The notes under the pieces are model-generated. The model saw nothing but the letters and a program-made list of their open reading frames with translations, was not told the origin of the DNA and ran no database searches. 64,000 nucleotides of DNA. Origin: Treponema_C sp050320395. GTDB taxonomy: Bacteria > Spirochaetota > Spirochaetia > Treponematales > Treponemataceae. The DNA lies in the NCBI RefSeq assembly GCF_050320395.1, contig NZ_CP144459.1, positions 62,001 to 126,000 on the forward strand, read 5' to 3'. Below are positions 41,056 to 50,623 of the stretch, in pieces; position 1 is the first letter of the stretch, and every line of letters begins with the position of its first letter. The translations under genes and the position numbers were made by a program.

Positions 41056-42285
41056 CTATCGTGCCGCTCTTTGCAATTCTTTGCGCAGAGCTTCGGCAAA
41101 AGCCCTTTGTTGAGCCGCTTCCGTAAAAGAAGCTTGTGCAATATCGGGCATAACGCCGTCAGCCGCGCTTACATAACGCCAAACCGTTTGTGCCGCCTGA
41201 TCCGTTTCGGCCTTCGAATTTGAAGGAACGAGGCGCGATGATGAAGCAAGCTTTGTCTGTGATGGGGCGGAAAGAGATTCTCTTATAAGGGCGCGGCCGG
41301 CTGCAAGCTTATCCGTTGCCTGAGCCGCCGTTTGAAGCGGAGATTTCGGCACCGAAAACTGAAGGGCCGCAAGGGTTTTTGCCGTTAAATACCGCCCGGT
41401 TTTGTGAGGGGCGGAAGGCATAACGCGCAGGCCGTATTTTTGTGCCTGAGAATCTTCGAGACTGCGGTAAAAAGACAGGGGGGCAAAGACAAAAAGGGGG
41501 CGGGCGTTTGTAAGAGCGGCATCCAAGTTTTCGGCGGTTAATTCAAGCCAGTTCCGCGGTAAAAGGCCGTATTTGTGCCATAGACCTATCCGCTGTAGGG
41601 TGTTCCATACGGCTTCGAGGGCAAAAAAAGCCGTAAAGTCGTCTTCTTTTGAAGCTTTAAGTTTTGCAAGGGCTTCGTCAAATCGTTCAATGCCCTCCTG
41701 TGCTTCAAGTAATGAAGAAAACAACATAATCAAGTGATTGTCATCCTTGCCTGCACACAGCAGGGGGGACGTTTCGGTCTTTGCATTAAAGGCAAGGTTT
41801 TCCAAACGTGCAAGGGTAAAGGGCGGCGAAGCGTTCATCCGTTCAAGAACTTCTTTGGAATATAAAAGATGAAAGGTGTCTAAAAGCAGAGGTGTTCCGG
41901 TCAGTCTGCCTTCGGTTTGAACCGATATGCGCACGGGAAGGGAAAGGGTTTGCAGGGCTGCCGTTTCCGCATTGCGCACAATCGTGCTGACCGAATCCAT
42001 ATTTGCCCCGTCATAGATAAAAAGCAAATCGTATTGTACGGTTTTTTTTATGTGGGAACGCAGAGGTTTTGAATCGTCAAGGATAAAATCCCTGCGTTCA
42101 ACGCCGCGGCCGTCAAGCCATTCGGCAAGGTCGGTTACCAAAGAAGGCGCCAGTCCGTAATAAGCGACACGGATTGTTTCGGTTTTTACACTGAAGTGTC
42201 TGTACACGAGGGTTAAAAGTACCGCACTTGCCGTAACCAGGGTAAGGCGGACGGTTTTACGGAGCGCTTTATTCGGCTTTTTCAT
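41056..42285 (-). CDS. Membrane-anchored binding-protein-like protein, unknown ligand
   Basis: A 409-residue protein. A basic start and one hydrophobic helix (about 13-29) anchor it. The extracytoplasmic part has the alternating beta-alpha pattern of bacterial substrate-binding proteins (IRVAYYGLAPSLVTDLAEWL, YDLLFIYDGANMDSV, GTPLLLDTFHLLYSKEVL, PLFVFAPLSFYRSL). The C-terminal 70 residues are a Ser/Ala/Gln-rich tail. No transporter gene lies nearby. TATACT lies six bases before the ATG and no Shine-Dalgarno site is present. Confidence 0.55.
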   Translation of the reverse strand: MKKPNKALRKTVRLTLVTASAVLLTLVYRHFSVKTETIRVAYYGLAPSLVTDLAEWLDGRGVERRDFILDDSKPLRSHIKKTVQYDLLFIYDGANMDSVSTIVRNAETAALQTLSLPVRISVQTEGRLTGTPLLLDTFHLLYSKEVLERMNASPPFTLARLENLAFNAKTETSPLLCAGKDDNHLIMLFSSLLEAQEGIERFDEALAKLKASKEDDFTAFFALEAVWNTLQRIGLWHKYGLLPRNWLELTAENLDAALTNARPLFVFAPLSFYRSLEDSQAQKYGLRVMPSAPHKTGRYLTAKTLAALQFSVPKSPLQTAAQATDKLAAGRALIRESLSAPSQTKLASSSRLVPSNSKAETDQAAQTVWRYVSAADGVMPDIAQASFTEAAQQRAFAEALRKELQRAAR

Positions 42286-42331
42286 ACTTGCAGTATAGCA
42301 TAAAAAAGCCGTTTTGCGTATATTTTAGAAC

Positions 42332-42880
42332 TTAAAAATCGAATTCAAGTAATTGACAGTTTTCGACGCGCAGGTTAAGAAAATCGGACTGCTTATAGCT
42401 TTTAAAATACGTATGCATGAGCACCGTTATCATGCCGTGGCATACAAAAAGTATGTTGCCGTCTTCTGAATGTGTTTTGCGCACTTCATCAATCAAACTG
42501 TATGCGCGGCAGGATGCCTGCACAAGGGATTCTCCGCCGGGAAATTGTGCAAAGGGATTGTCCAGGATTTCGCGGAATTCGGGACTTGTAACCCAGTGTA
42601 CTCCCTCAAAATCGCCGAAAAACACTTCCTGTATGCGTTTGTCGGGCAGGGCTTTTATACCCAAGGCTTTTTCGATATAAGAGGCGGTATCTCGCGCCCG
42701 TTTAAGGGGAGAAACATAGATGTATCTGATGTCGTTTTTTTCTTTATCTTCTGCAAGTCGTTTTGCCAGTTCCCGAGCCTGTAAATGCCCTTTTTCGGTC
42801 AGCTTTGATTCGGAACATCCGCATATGCGTTTTTCTACATTCCAGTCGGTTTCGCCGTGGCGGGTAATAAAAAGTTTCAT
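42332..42880 (-). CDS. Histidine phosphatase family protein (phosphoglycerate-mutase-like)
   Basis: 182 residues from the ATG at 42880. The phospho-His motif RHGETDW is at 7-13, the second catalytic His is in FVCHGM near 148, and the conserved SPLKRARDTA (near 60) and GDFEGVHW (near 92) are present. It is more likely a broad phosphatase or cofactor-independent relative than glycolytic phosphoglycerate mutase. A longer frame upstream overlaps only non-conserved sequence. TATACT lies seven bases before the start. Confidence 0.88.
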   Translation of the reverse strand: MKLFITRHGETDWNVEKRICGCSESKLTEKGHLQARELAKRLAEDKEKNDIRYIYVSPLKRARDTASYIEKALGIKALPDKRIQEVFFGDFEGVHWVTSPEFREILDNPFAQFPGGESLVQASCRAYSLIDEVRKTHSEDGNILFVCHGMITVLMHTYFKSYKQSDFLNLRVENCQLLEFDF

Positions 42881-43033
42881 AAATACAAGTATAGCGGTTT
42901 TAAGAAAAAGATAAAAGCGGGGGGCTTTAAATTTATCCTTTGTCCGATAAATTTGTTCAGCCGGTTCGCCTCTTACCGGTAAAACAGCATAACCTGCTTG
43001 ATAAAAAACATAGAACGGGTGTTGCAGCTTTTT

Positions 43034-43083
43034 GATATAGTTTAAAAAGCTTTTTTTTAAACTATATCCTAAATTTAAACTAT
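43034..43083. promoter_or_regulatory. Large palindrome plus third half-site upstream of the ABC importer operon
   Basis: GATATAGTTTAAAAA and its complement form perfect 15-bp arms around 5 bases (43034-43068). TTTAAACTAT occurs at 43056-43065 and again in direct orientation at 43074-43083, 18 bp apart, and inverted at 43037-43046. The site lies upstream of the operon promoter and is the best candidate binding site for the AraC regulator at the operon's end. Confidence 0.7.
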
Positions 43084-43094
43084 GCAATTAAAAG

Positions 43095-43123
43095 AATGAG
43101 GTATACAATTACCGTATTATACT
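43095..43123 (+). promoter_or_regulatory. Promoter of the ABC importer operon with weak -35
   Basis: TATACT at 43118-43123 is a good -10, while the position 17 bp upstream reads AATGAG, a poor -35. Such a promoter usually needs an activator, and a TTTAAACTAT half-site lies just upstream of the -35 position. Confidence 0.45.
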
Positions 43124-43148
43124 TTCTTATAGATAAGGGGAAAAAGGT

Positions 43149-44174
43149 ATGCTGAAAAAAATTGTATCAATAAGTTTGGCTGTCTTAGCTGCGGCATTTT
43201 TTGTATCGTGTTCAAAAAAGCCGGACGGTTCCGCTGCTGCCGGTTCCGAAAACGGCGGTTCGGTTATGTTGTATTCTTCTTTAAAAGAAGCCCAGCTTGA
43301 AGCGATTAAAGCGGGTTTTACCGCAAAATATCCGCATATCAAAATGGATTATTACGCCGCCGGTACGAGCAAGGTTACAACCAAAATGGCAGCGGAAAAA
43401 CAGTCGGGACAAATTGCCTGCGACGTAGTATGGATAGGAGATCCGTCAAACTATATTACGTTTAAACGGCAGGGGGTTTTGGAACAGTATGTTTCGCCGG
43501 AAGCCGCAAACATTGACGCAAGTTTTAAAGATGCCGATAACTACTATTGCGGCGGCCGTATGATTGTTATGGGACTTGTTTATAACACAAACAATGTAGC
43601 AGCCGAATCCGCGCCCAAGACATGGAATGACCTGTTAAGCGCGGAATTTAAAAATCAAATTGTAATGACTGATCCGGGCGAAGCGGGAACAACTTTTTAT
43701 GCTGTTGCCGGTTTGATGGCAGACAGCCGCTACGGTGTTGAATTTTTCAAAAAACTGAAGGAAATGGGGACGGAACTTGAAAGCGGAACAACATCGACCC
43801 ATTCTAAAGTGGCGGCAAATGCATATAAAGTTTGTATCGGAGTCGATTATGTTGCTCAAACACTGGAAAGCAACGGCTCAACCATTAAATTTGTCTATCC
43901 CGAAAAAGATTTGATTGCAATTTCAAGCCCCATTGCGCTTATAAAGAATTCCGCAAATCAAGAAAACGGCAAACTGCTGTATGATTTTATTCTTTCAGCT
44001 GAAGGTCAGCAGATTCTTGTTGATAACAACGTTTCGCCTATTCGATTTGATGTTTCAAAGCCGGGCGCAATGTCCACAAGCGATATTGTTGCGCGTTCTA
44101 TGAAAATCGACAACGAAAAAATTGCCGACCGCAGCACGGATGTACTTGCGGCTTTTGACGAAATATTCAAATAA
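43149..44174 (+). CDS. ABC importer substrate-binding lipoprotein, AfuA/FbpA-like
   Basis: A 341-residue lipoprotein: signal peptide with lipobox FFVSC (Cys near 21), then SKKPDGS. The binding domain has the class-2 iron/polyamine/phosphonate-type pattern (VMLYSSLKEAQLEAIKAGFTAKYP, CDVVWIGDPSNYI, IVMGLVYNTNNV, PKTWNDLLSAEFKNQIVMTDPGEAGTTFYAVAG, described in part). AAGGGG precedes the ATG. It begins the operon with two ATPases and a fused permease. The ligand may be Fe3+, a phosphonate or an organic anion, and is not decidable here. Confidence 0.85.
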   Translation: MLKKIVSISLAVLAAAFFVSCSKKPDGSAAAGSENGGSVMLYSSLKEAQLEAIKAGFTAKYPHIKMDYYAAGTSKVTTKMAAEKQSGQIACDVVWIGDPSNYITFKRQGVLEQYVSPEAANIDASFKDADNYYCGGRMIVMGLVYNTNNVAAESAPKTWNDLLSAEFKNQIVMTDPGEAGTTFYAVAGLMADSRYGVEFFKKLKEMGTELESGTTSTHSKVAANAYKVCIGVDYVAQTLESNGSTIKFVYPEKDLIAISSPIALIKNSANQENGKLLYDFILSAEGQQILVDNNVSPIRFDVSKPGAMSTSDIVARSMKIDNEKIADRSTDVLAAFDEIFK

Positions 44175-44193
44175 TCAAAATATTAAACACAAG

Positions 44194-44311
44194 GGCGGTA
44201 AGCCCGTTCCGAGAGAACGAAAGACGTCCGCTTTCGGAAAAACCGCTGCCGCCCCGATACGGCTGTATCACTGAGCTGCTTGTAAAAGCCGCACAGCTTT
44301 GATACGGCCGT
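44194..44311 (+). terminator. Intercistronic structured region after the binding-protein gene
   Basis: Two foldable elements fill the 162-base gap. 44194-44254 is closed by GGGCGG/CCGCCC with an inner GAAAG/CTTTC. 44259-44311 is a long imperfect hairpin (ACGGCTGTATCA... with ...TGATACGGCCGT) followed by a TGTTATTTT run. The second is a likely attenuator that lowers expression of the ATPase and permease genes relative to the binding protein. Confidence 0.5.
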
Positions 44312-44336
44312 GTTATTTTACCAAAATGGAGCGGCT

Positions 44337-45443
44337 ATGGCGCAAATCAGATTTAATAATATTACGTTCCGCTACGGGAAAACACCCGTTTTTGAAAATT
44401 TTTCGCTGACGATAGAAGAGAGCCAAATTATGGGCATTGTCGGTCCGTCGGGATGCGGAAAAACAACGCTTATCCGCTGTTTATGCGGTTTTATAAAGCC
44501 GGAACAGGGTGAAATTTTTATCGGAGATACCTGTGTATACAGTGCCGAAAAACATATCAACCTTGCTCCCGAACGGAGAAATATCGGTGTTGTGTTTCAG
44601 GATTATGCGGTATGGCCGCATTTGACCGTTTGGGAAAACGTAGTGTATCCGATGAAAAAGCGGAAAATGCCGAAGGACGTAATAGCGCAAAAAGCGGAAT
44701 TTGCTTTAAAACAAGTACGCATGGATAAATACCGTAAACATTTACCGTCGCAATTATCGGGCGGGCAGCAGCAGCGTGTCGCAATTGCGCGGGCGCTGGT
44801 GTCTTCGAATGACATTATTGTACTTGATGAACCGATAACCAACCTTGATGCAAAACTGCGCGAAGAAATGCTGATTGAAATTCGGCAAATACAAAGGAAA
44901 ATCGGCACAACCATTATATATATAACACATGACCAGGAAGCGGCGCTTCAACTGTGCGACAAGATAGCGGTTATGGAACCCGACGGAACCTTATGCCAAA
45001 TCGGAACGGATGAAGAAATTATTTTATCGCCGGCAAATCGTTTTGTTTTTACTTTCATCGGTGTTTCAAATTTCTTGCCGGTTGTAAAAAAAGATGACGG
45101 TATGTATTTTGAATTAAACGGTAATATCCATAAATATCTTAATGCCGACAGTTCGCAAATGCCGGATATCGAAATTGACAAGCCTTATGAAATGGGAATT
45201 CGTCCCAAAGATATTTTATTCGACGACAAATCGTCTTTTAAAGGAACCGTGTTGTCATCATCGTTTTTGGGAAGCCAGTGTACCTATTTCGTTGATTTTG
45301 AAGGCCGGCAAATCCGCATTGAGCAAAACACACTCGATATGATTCAGTCAAAGGAATATGCCGAGGGCGATACGGTGGGGCTTGTATTTGTAAATCCCAA
45401 ATACTATGAACGATGTCAAAATAACGGCAGCGTTTTTTCGTAA
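44337..45443 (+). CDS. ABC importer ATPase, first of two
   Basis: A 368-residue ATPase of the Fbp/Pot type. Walker A GPSGCGKTT (near 36-44), Q-loop FQDY, signature LSGGQQQRVAIARAL near 141-155, Walker B IIVLDEP and H-loop THD are all intact. A C-terminal TOBE-like domain (about 240-368) is present. The ATG at 44337 is chosen because the conserved FNNITFRYGK follows and GGAG precedes. A start nine codons earlier has no such support. It shares one permease with the ATPase at 47194. Confidence 0.9.
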   Translation: MAQIRFNNITFRYGKTPVFENFSLTIEESQIMGIVGPSGCGKTTLIRCLCGFIKPEQGEIFIGDTCVYSAEKHINLAPERRNIGVVFQDYAVWPHLTVWENVVYPMKKRKMPKDVIAQKAEFALKQVRMDKYRKHLPSQLSGGQQQRVAIARALVSSNDIIVLDEPITNLDAKLREEMLIEIRQIQRKIGTTIIYITHDQEAALQLCDKIAVMEPDGTLCQIGTDEEIILSPANRFVFTFIGVSNFLPVVKKDDGMYFELNGNIHKYLNADSSQMPDIEIDKPYEMGIRPKDILFDDKSSFKGTVLSSSFLGSQCTYFVDFEGRQIRIEQNTLDMIQSKEYAEGDTVGLVFVNPKYYERCQNNGSVFS

Positions 45444-45463
45444 TCTTTACGTTCGGAGGACTT

Positions 45464-47191
45464 ATGTTCAAAAAATCTCAAAATCCCGATTTGGCGCGGC
45501 TTGACGGTAAACGTTTTGCTTTCGGCCTCGACGGTATGATGACAGGTTTAAGTTTTATTATTTTGTTTATTGTTGTTATTATTCCGATTTTTATGATAAT
45601 TTATAACGCATTTTTCTTTGAAGGAAAATTCGACTTGCAATTATTTAAGCGCGTCATCGGGAATAAAGACAATATCGGTGCCATGTGGAATACAATACGC
45701 ATTGCCTTTTGGGTAACGGTGTTCGGTACGATTATCGGCCTGTTTTATGCATGGCTTTTGGGCAGAAGCGATATTCCGCTTAAAGGCTTAATGCGCGGCC
45801 TTTTTACCATTCCGTATATGTTTCCGCCCTTTTTCGGGGCAATGGCCTGGGATTTAATGCTTTCAGGACGCGGCGGATATTTAAATAATTGGCTTATGTC
45901 GACATTTCATTTATCATCCGCACCGATCAACATCAATTCAATCGGCGGAATTATCTTTGTTGAAGTATCGTATTATTTCCCCTTTGTTTTTATGCAGGTT
46001 GTAAGTGCGCTTGAACGAATGGATCCGACATTGGAAGAATCCGCCCGCATCGCCGGTGCAAAACAGGGCTATGTTATCAGAAAAATTACGCTGCCGCTGG
46101 TTCTTCCTGCAATTTCCGCCGGTGCGCTGTTGATTTTAATTTCTTCGCTTGCACACTTCGGTGTACCGTCGATTCTCGGCTTTTCGCAAAATATTTATAC
46201 ATTGCCGACAAGAATTTACCAGCTGATAAACCGTGCGGCAGGCGATTTTAACGGTATCCGCGAGGGTGCGGCTCTTTCCGTACTGCTTGTTGTTGTCGTT
46301 TCGATTGCCCTTGTAATTCAAAAGCTCGTTTTACGTTCGGGCAGTTATGATATTATTAAGGGCAAAAGCATGCGCCCCACTTTGATAAAACTGCGAAGCG
46401 CAAAGTTTCCGTTGCTGGTACTTGCCTTTATTTCGCTTATTATTATCGTTATTGTGCCGCTTGTGATGATTTTTTTGGTCGGCTTGCTGAAAGCATACGG
46501 ACTGCCGTTGAAGTTTGTAAACTTCACATTTAAAAATTATGTCGATGTTCTTGTCGGCAATAAGATGGTCAACGACTCTATCCGCAATTCACTGTTTTTG
46601 TCGGTTACAGCCGGTGTCTTGAGTATGTTCCTCGGCGTTATGGTTGCCTATGTTGTCAATCGAATCCGTCCGAAAGGAAAAGAAATGTTGGAAGTTGTTT
46701 CGGTTTTGCCGTATTCAATACCGGGAACGGTTTTGGCTATCGGTGTTATCTTGGCGTGGTCGGGGGCAATCTTCCGTATCAATTTGTATAATACGATTTG
46801 GATTATTTTAATAGCCTATATTGCACGCTATCTGTCATTTTCCATGAAATCGGCATCGGCATCTTTACGGCAGGTACACCCGTCTTTGGAAGATGCAGCC
46901 CGTTCCTGCGGGGCATCTCACAGCGAAGCGCTTAAAGATGTTACGCTGCCGTTAATCCGTCCTGCGATGGTTTCCGGCTTTTTCTTAATTTTTTTGCCTG
47001 CAATGCGGGAACTTACAACATCCGTACTGCTTTACGGACCTTATACCCGCACATTGGGAGTCGCTATTTATTCGCTGCGCAGCGACGGCTATATTCCGCG
47101 TTCCTCGGCATTGGCATCTGTTGCGATTGTCTTGATTATTCTTTGTAACACGATTGTAACGCAAATTACAAAAGACAGAAGGGGTTTATAA
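45464..47191 (+). CDS. ABC importer permease, two fused transmembrane modules
   Basis: A 575-residue FbpB-type permease with about 12 membrane helices. Two MetI-type modules are joined: the first with the EAA motif near 190 (EESARIAGAKQGYVIRKITLP) and the second with the matching EDAARSCGASHSEALKDVTLP near 470. Each EAA loop contacts one ATPase subunit. The presence of two separate ATPase genes flanking this fused permease suggests a heterodimeric motor. The gap to the preceding ATPase is 20 bases, and it ends two bases before the next ATPase. Confidence 0.92.
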   Translation: MFKKSQNPDLARLDGKRFAFGLDGMMTGLSFIILFIVVIIPIFMIIYNAFFFEGKFDLQLFKRVIGNKDNIGAMWNTIRIAFWVTVFGTIIGLFYAWLLGRSDIPLKGLMRGLFTIPYMFPPFFGAMAWDLMLSGRGGYLNNWLMSTFHLSSAPININSIGGIIFVEVSYYFPFVFMQVVSALERMDPTLEESARIAGAKQGYVIRKITLPLVLPAISAGALLILISSLAHFGVPSILGFSQNIYTLPTRIYQLINRAAGDFNGIREGAALSVLLVVVVSIALVIQKLVLRSGSYDIIKGKSMRPTLIKLRSAKFPLLVLAFISLIIIVIVPLVMIFLVGLLKAYGLPLKFVNFTFKNYVDVLVGNKMVNDSIRNSLFLSVTAGVLSMFLGVMVAYVVNRIRPKGKEMLEVVSVLPYSIPGTVLAIGVILAWSGAIFRINLYNTIWIILIAYIARYLSFSMKSASASLRQVHPSLEDAARSCGASHSEALKDVTLPLIRPAMVSGFFLIFLPAMRELTTSVLLYGPYTRTLGVAIYSLRSDGYIPRSSALASVAIVLIILCNTIVTQITKDRRGL

Positions 47192-47193
47192 TT

Positions 47194-48303
47194 ATGGCGC
47201 AGATAGAATTAAAGCATGTTAAAAAAGTGTTTTCCGAAAAAATGCTCGGCAGTGTTGTCGCCGTTGATGATTTTAATCTTGAAATCGAAGAAGGAGAATG
47301 CTTTTCGTTTCTTGGTCCTTCCGGCTGCGGAAAAACCACAACACTGCGCATGATTGCCGGTTTTGAAGATTTGAGCGAAGGTGAGATTCATCTGTGCGGT
47401 CGGCCCGTTTCAATCAAAAGCAAAAATTTGTATATACCGCCGGAAGACCGCGGTTTGGGAATGGTGTTTCAAGCCTTTGCCGTATGGCCGCATATGAATA
47501 TTTTTGACAACGTTGCCTTTCCGTTAAAAGTTCAAAAAGTTCCGCGCTTGGAAATAAAAAAGCGGGTTGAACAAGCTTTGAAGCATACAAATCTAACCGG
47601 CTTTGAATCTCTTTATCCGGGAAACCTTTCCGGCGGACAGCAGCAGCGTATTGCACTTGCCCGTGCAATTGTTACCAATCCCAAGGTTTTGCTCTTGGAC
47701 GAACCGCTGTCAAATCTTGACCCGAAACTTCGGGAGTCAATGCGCTTTGAAATTAAAGAATTACAAAAGAAATTTAATTTTACGATTATCTTTGTAACGC
47801 ACGACCAATCGGAAGCAATGGCGCTTTCCGACCGCATGATGGTAATGGATATGGGAAAAATTGTACAAATCGATACGCCCAGGAACCTCTACAATAAGCC
47901 GATTAACCGTTTTGTACATAATTTTTTGGGAAAATCGACCTTTGTTAAAGTAAATTTACGCAACAATAAAGTGTATCCCGACGGTGATATGACGCAAACA
48001 ATTTCATGTAAAATCCCCGAAAATGCCGCCGGCAAAGAAAAAATGGTTATTGCGGCGCGGCCCAACGCAATCAATCTAAACAAAAACACCGGCTTTAAAA
48101 CCAAAATAGAAAAGCGCGTGTTTTTGACCGACTGTACGGAATATTACGTAAAAATCGGTTCCCAGCTATTGATGATACAAACACCGCACCGTATTGTTTT
48201 TAGCGAAGGAGAAGAATGCTGCGTTGAATTTGCGGAAACGATGTGGTACGACGATGACGGCAATGCGGCGGAAGAAGAGCGCAACCGCCGCCAGTTAATT
48301 TAG
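47194..48303 (+). CDS. ABC importer ATPase, second of two
   Basis: A 369-residue ATPase paralogous to the one at 44337. GPSGCGKTTTLRM (Walker A, near 40), FQAFAVWPHM, LSGGQQQRIALARAI (near 146), LLLDEPLSNLD and a THDQSEA H-loop are intact, followed by a C-terminal TOBE-like domain. Both ATPases look catalytically competent, so neither is obviously decayed. Two competent and non-identical ATPases for one fused permease is less common in the Fbp family than a single homodimer. Confidence 0.9.
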   Translation: MAQIELKHVKKVFSEKMLGSVVAVDDFNLEIEEGECFSFLGPSGCGKTTTLRMIAGFEDLSEGEIHLCGRPVSIKSKNLYIPPEDRGLGMVFQAFAVWPHMNIFDNVAFPLKVQKVPRLEIKKRVEQALKHTNLTGFESLYPGNLSGGQQQRIALARAIVTNPKVLLLDEPLSNLDPKLRESMRFEIKELQKKFNFTIIFVTHDQSEAMALSDRMMVMDMGKIVQIDTPRNLYNKPINRFVHNFLGKSTFVKVNLRNNKVYPDGDMTQTISCKIPENAAGKEKMVIAARPNAINLNKNTGFKTKIEKRVFLTDCTEYYVKIGSQLLMIQTPHRIVFSEGEECCVEFAETMWYDDDGNAAEEERNRRQLI

Positions 48304-48330
48304 CACTGTTTATTTAAAGAGAAATATGAT

Positions 48331-50484
48331 ATGATTGCAGGCAGCAAAAATTTTTTTTCGTTCCTGCAATCATATATGAAAAAAAACATTGCGTATTACA
48401 ATTTATTTTCTCTGTTTGTCCATTTTTTGACGATGGTTATATCGTTGATTATTATTATCCTCGTCCTTTCGATTACCCATGAACGAATGGCTTTGCGCAT
48501 TATTGCAAATATGCATACGGAGCTGGTACAATATACGTTGATGACGGCAAAACAGATTCGGGAAATGCTTGCCGCAAGTACTTATCAAAATTTTTACAAT
48601 CCGCAGGTTACTAAATTGCGTACCCGAAAAGATATCAGCAATTTTGACCAAATAAATGCCATACGTGTTTTAAATACGTTTGCAAGTTCAAATAATTTTA
48701 TTGATTCCGTCTATGTATACAATGGAGAAAAGGATTACATTTATTCGACAAAAGAAACCGGTTCAAGCCCGGCGCACATCTTTTCCGATGTACAGGCGGT
48801 AACACTGTTTAAAAACAAAAAAGACAACGATTCTTTTCTTGTTTTCCGTGACGATATATATTCTTTTGTTATTTCGGAAGTTGCGCCGTATACCGGTGTC
48901 GAAAATGCAATGATGGTAAACCTTGATGCCGAAGCCTTTAACCGGCTGTATTGTCAGCCTTTTACGGACAGCTGTTTGCTGTACCGCAGCGAAACCGATA
49001 CGGTTGTTTTTTCTAAAAAAACACTTGATACGGGACTGCCGCCGGCTGTAAGCGAACATATACAAAAAGCGGCCGCTAAAACCGGTTACGTTATTACACA
49101 AAGCAAAGCAGATAAAAAAGTGTTTTTGTATGCCTTTCTTACGGATGTACAGGCTTATTATATACGCTGCATTGCTTATGATGATTTATATAATGAACTG
49201 AAGAATTTTCGCGCGATTGCATGGCTGATTACACTTATCACATTTGCAGCATGGATTGTGATTTCGGTGATAATGATGCTGCGCATTTATTCACCGCTGC
49301 AAAAAATAATCAACTCTTTGATGACGGAATCGGATAAAAAAGAAAAAGCTGCCGCTATAGACACGTGGATTCAAAAAGAATTGGCACATAAAAAAGCATA
49401 CAATACGGCCGTAAAAAACGAATTTCTCAAGCATGTGCTTGTTTCGCCGCCGCCCGACGGTTATGAGATAAAAGATGTATTTAAAAAATACGGTATTAGC
49501 TTAGATGCGGAAAAGCCCGTATATATTGTACTGGTTGACGGCAATTTACAACCCGCGGATGACAGGGTATACAGTGATGAAAATCTTTTATTCGACAATT
49601 TGCATGTGCACTATATACAGTTTAATCAAGCTTCACAAACCGTCTCCGCTTTTATCGACAGCCTTGATACGGCAGATGTGCGGTTTTTGGGATGTTCAAA
49701 AAAAATAGCCGATTGGAATACTGTCTGCAGTAAATTTGCACTTTTGCAGGAACTGCATGCATTGCGGATTTTTTATCCCGGGCAAAAAGTATTTTTTGAA
49801 GATTTTTTGGATTCGCATAAAAAGGAACAGGACTATCCCGATGAATTGGAGACCCGGCTGCTTAAAGCTTTAAAATCGGGGCAGCAGGAAGAGGCAAAAA
49901 GCATATACGGTAAAATAATTGATGTTTTAAAATCATACCGTTACGCGGCACTCATCTTTGGACTTAAAAAGTTATATTTATTTTTGAAAACCTGTTATCA
50001 TGATATGACTGCGCTTGATGAATACAGGCTTTGTGCAAATCAAGCCGACTATAATATAAAATGCATAGAGGATGCAAAAAGTATTGAAGAAATTCACACA
50101 ATGTTTTATAAGCTGATTGATGATATATGCAAAATCGGCAAAGAAACACAATTCCTCCGGCAGCAAAACATAAGCGAAAAAATCAAATATATTATCCAAA
50201 CAAACTATACCGATATTTTACTTTCATCAAAAAGTATTGCAAAAACATTGAATTTTTCAAACACGTATATTTCCAAGATATTTAAATCGGTTGAAGGACA
50301 GTCGATAGCGGATTACATTAATTTTGTCCGTATGGAACATGCAATTACTCTGTTAAAAAAAACAAAACTGTCTGTCAAAGAAATTGCAAAAAAAACGGGA
50401 ATTGTCAACAGTCAGTATTTTTTTGTTTTGTTTAAAAAGCATTCCGGTCAAACACCTGCAGAATTCAGAAAAAAGTACACTTAA
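48331..50484 (+). CDS. Membrane-bound AraC-family regulator (YesN-like)
   Basis: A 717-residue sensor-regulator. Two membrane helices (near 26-48 and 292-316) enclose an extracytoplasmic sensing domain of about 240 residues, probably a Cache-like fold. The cytoplasmic part has a long linker and ends in an AraC HTH pair (SKSIAKTLNFSNTYISKIFK and LSVKEIAKKTGIVNSQYFFVLFKKHSGQTPAEFR, described in part). It lies 27 bases after the second ATPase, in the same operon, and is probably its activator, with the palindrome at 43034-43083 as target. Confidence 0.88.
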   Translation: MIAGSKNFFSFLQSYMKKNIAYYNLFSLFVHFLTMVISLIIIILVLSITHERMALRIIANMHTELVQYTLMTAKQIREMLAASTYQNFYNPQVTKLRTRKDISNFDQINAIRVLNTFASSNNFIDSVYVYNGEKDYIYSTKETGSSPAHIFSDVQAVTLFKNKKDNDSFLVFRDDIYSFVISEVAPYTGVENAMMVNLDAEAFNRLYCQPFTDSCLLYRSETDTVVFSKKTLDTGLPPAVSEHIQKAAAKTGYVITQSKADKKVFLYAFLTDVQAYYIRCIAYDDLYNELKNFRAIAWLITLITFAAWIVISVIMMLRIYSPLQKIINSLMTESDKKEKAAAIDTWIQKELAHKKAYNTAVKNEFLKHVLVSPPPDGYEIKDVFKKYGISLDAEKPVYIVLVDGNLQPADDRVYSDENLLFDNLHVHYIQFNQASQTVSAFIDSLDTADVRFLGCSKKIADWNTVCSKFALLQELHALRIFYPGQKVFFEDFLDSHKKEQDYPDELETRLLKALKSGQQEEAKSIYGKIIDVLKSYRYAALIFGLKKLYLFLKTCYHDMTALDEYRLCANQADYNIKCIEDAKSIEEIHTMFYKLIDDICKIGKETQFLRQQNISEKIKYIIQTNYTDILLSSKSIAKTLNFSNTYISKIFKSVEGQSIADYINFVRMEHAITLLKKTKLSVKEIAKKTGIVNSQYFFVLFKKHSGQTPAEFRKKYT

Positions 50485-50588
50485 GCCGCTTTTGGAATAT
50501 GTTTTCGGCTAAGGTTCTGTATAACCCGCAAACAAACAGAACTCCCTGAATGTTATGAGTACGGGCCCTTTGTCTGCACAGCCGTTGC

Positions 50589-50617
50589 TTGCAAAGCCTT
50601 CTTAAAACCTGTATACT
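50589..50617 (+). promoter_or_regulatory. Promoter of the HD-domain gene, probably leaderless
   Basis: TTGCAA (50589-50594), a 17-bp spacer and TATACT (50612-50617). Six bases separate the -10 from the ATG at 50624. Confidence 0.65.
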
Positions 50618-50623
50618 TTTTGA

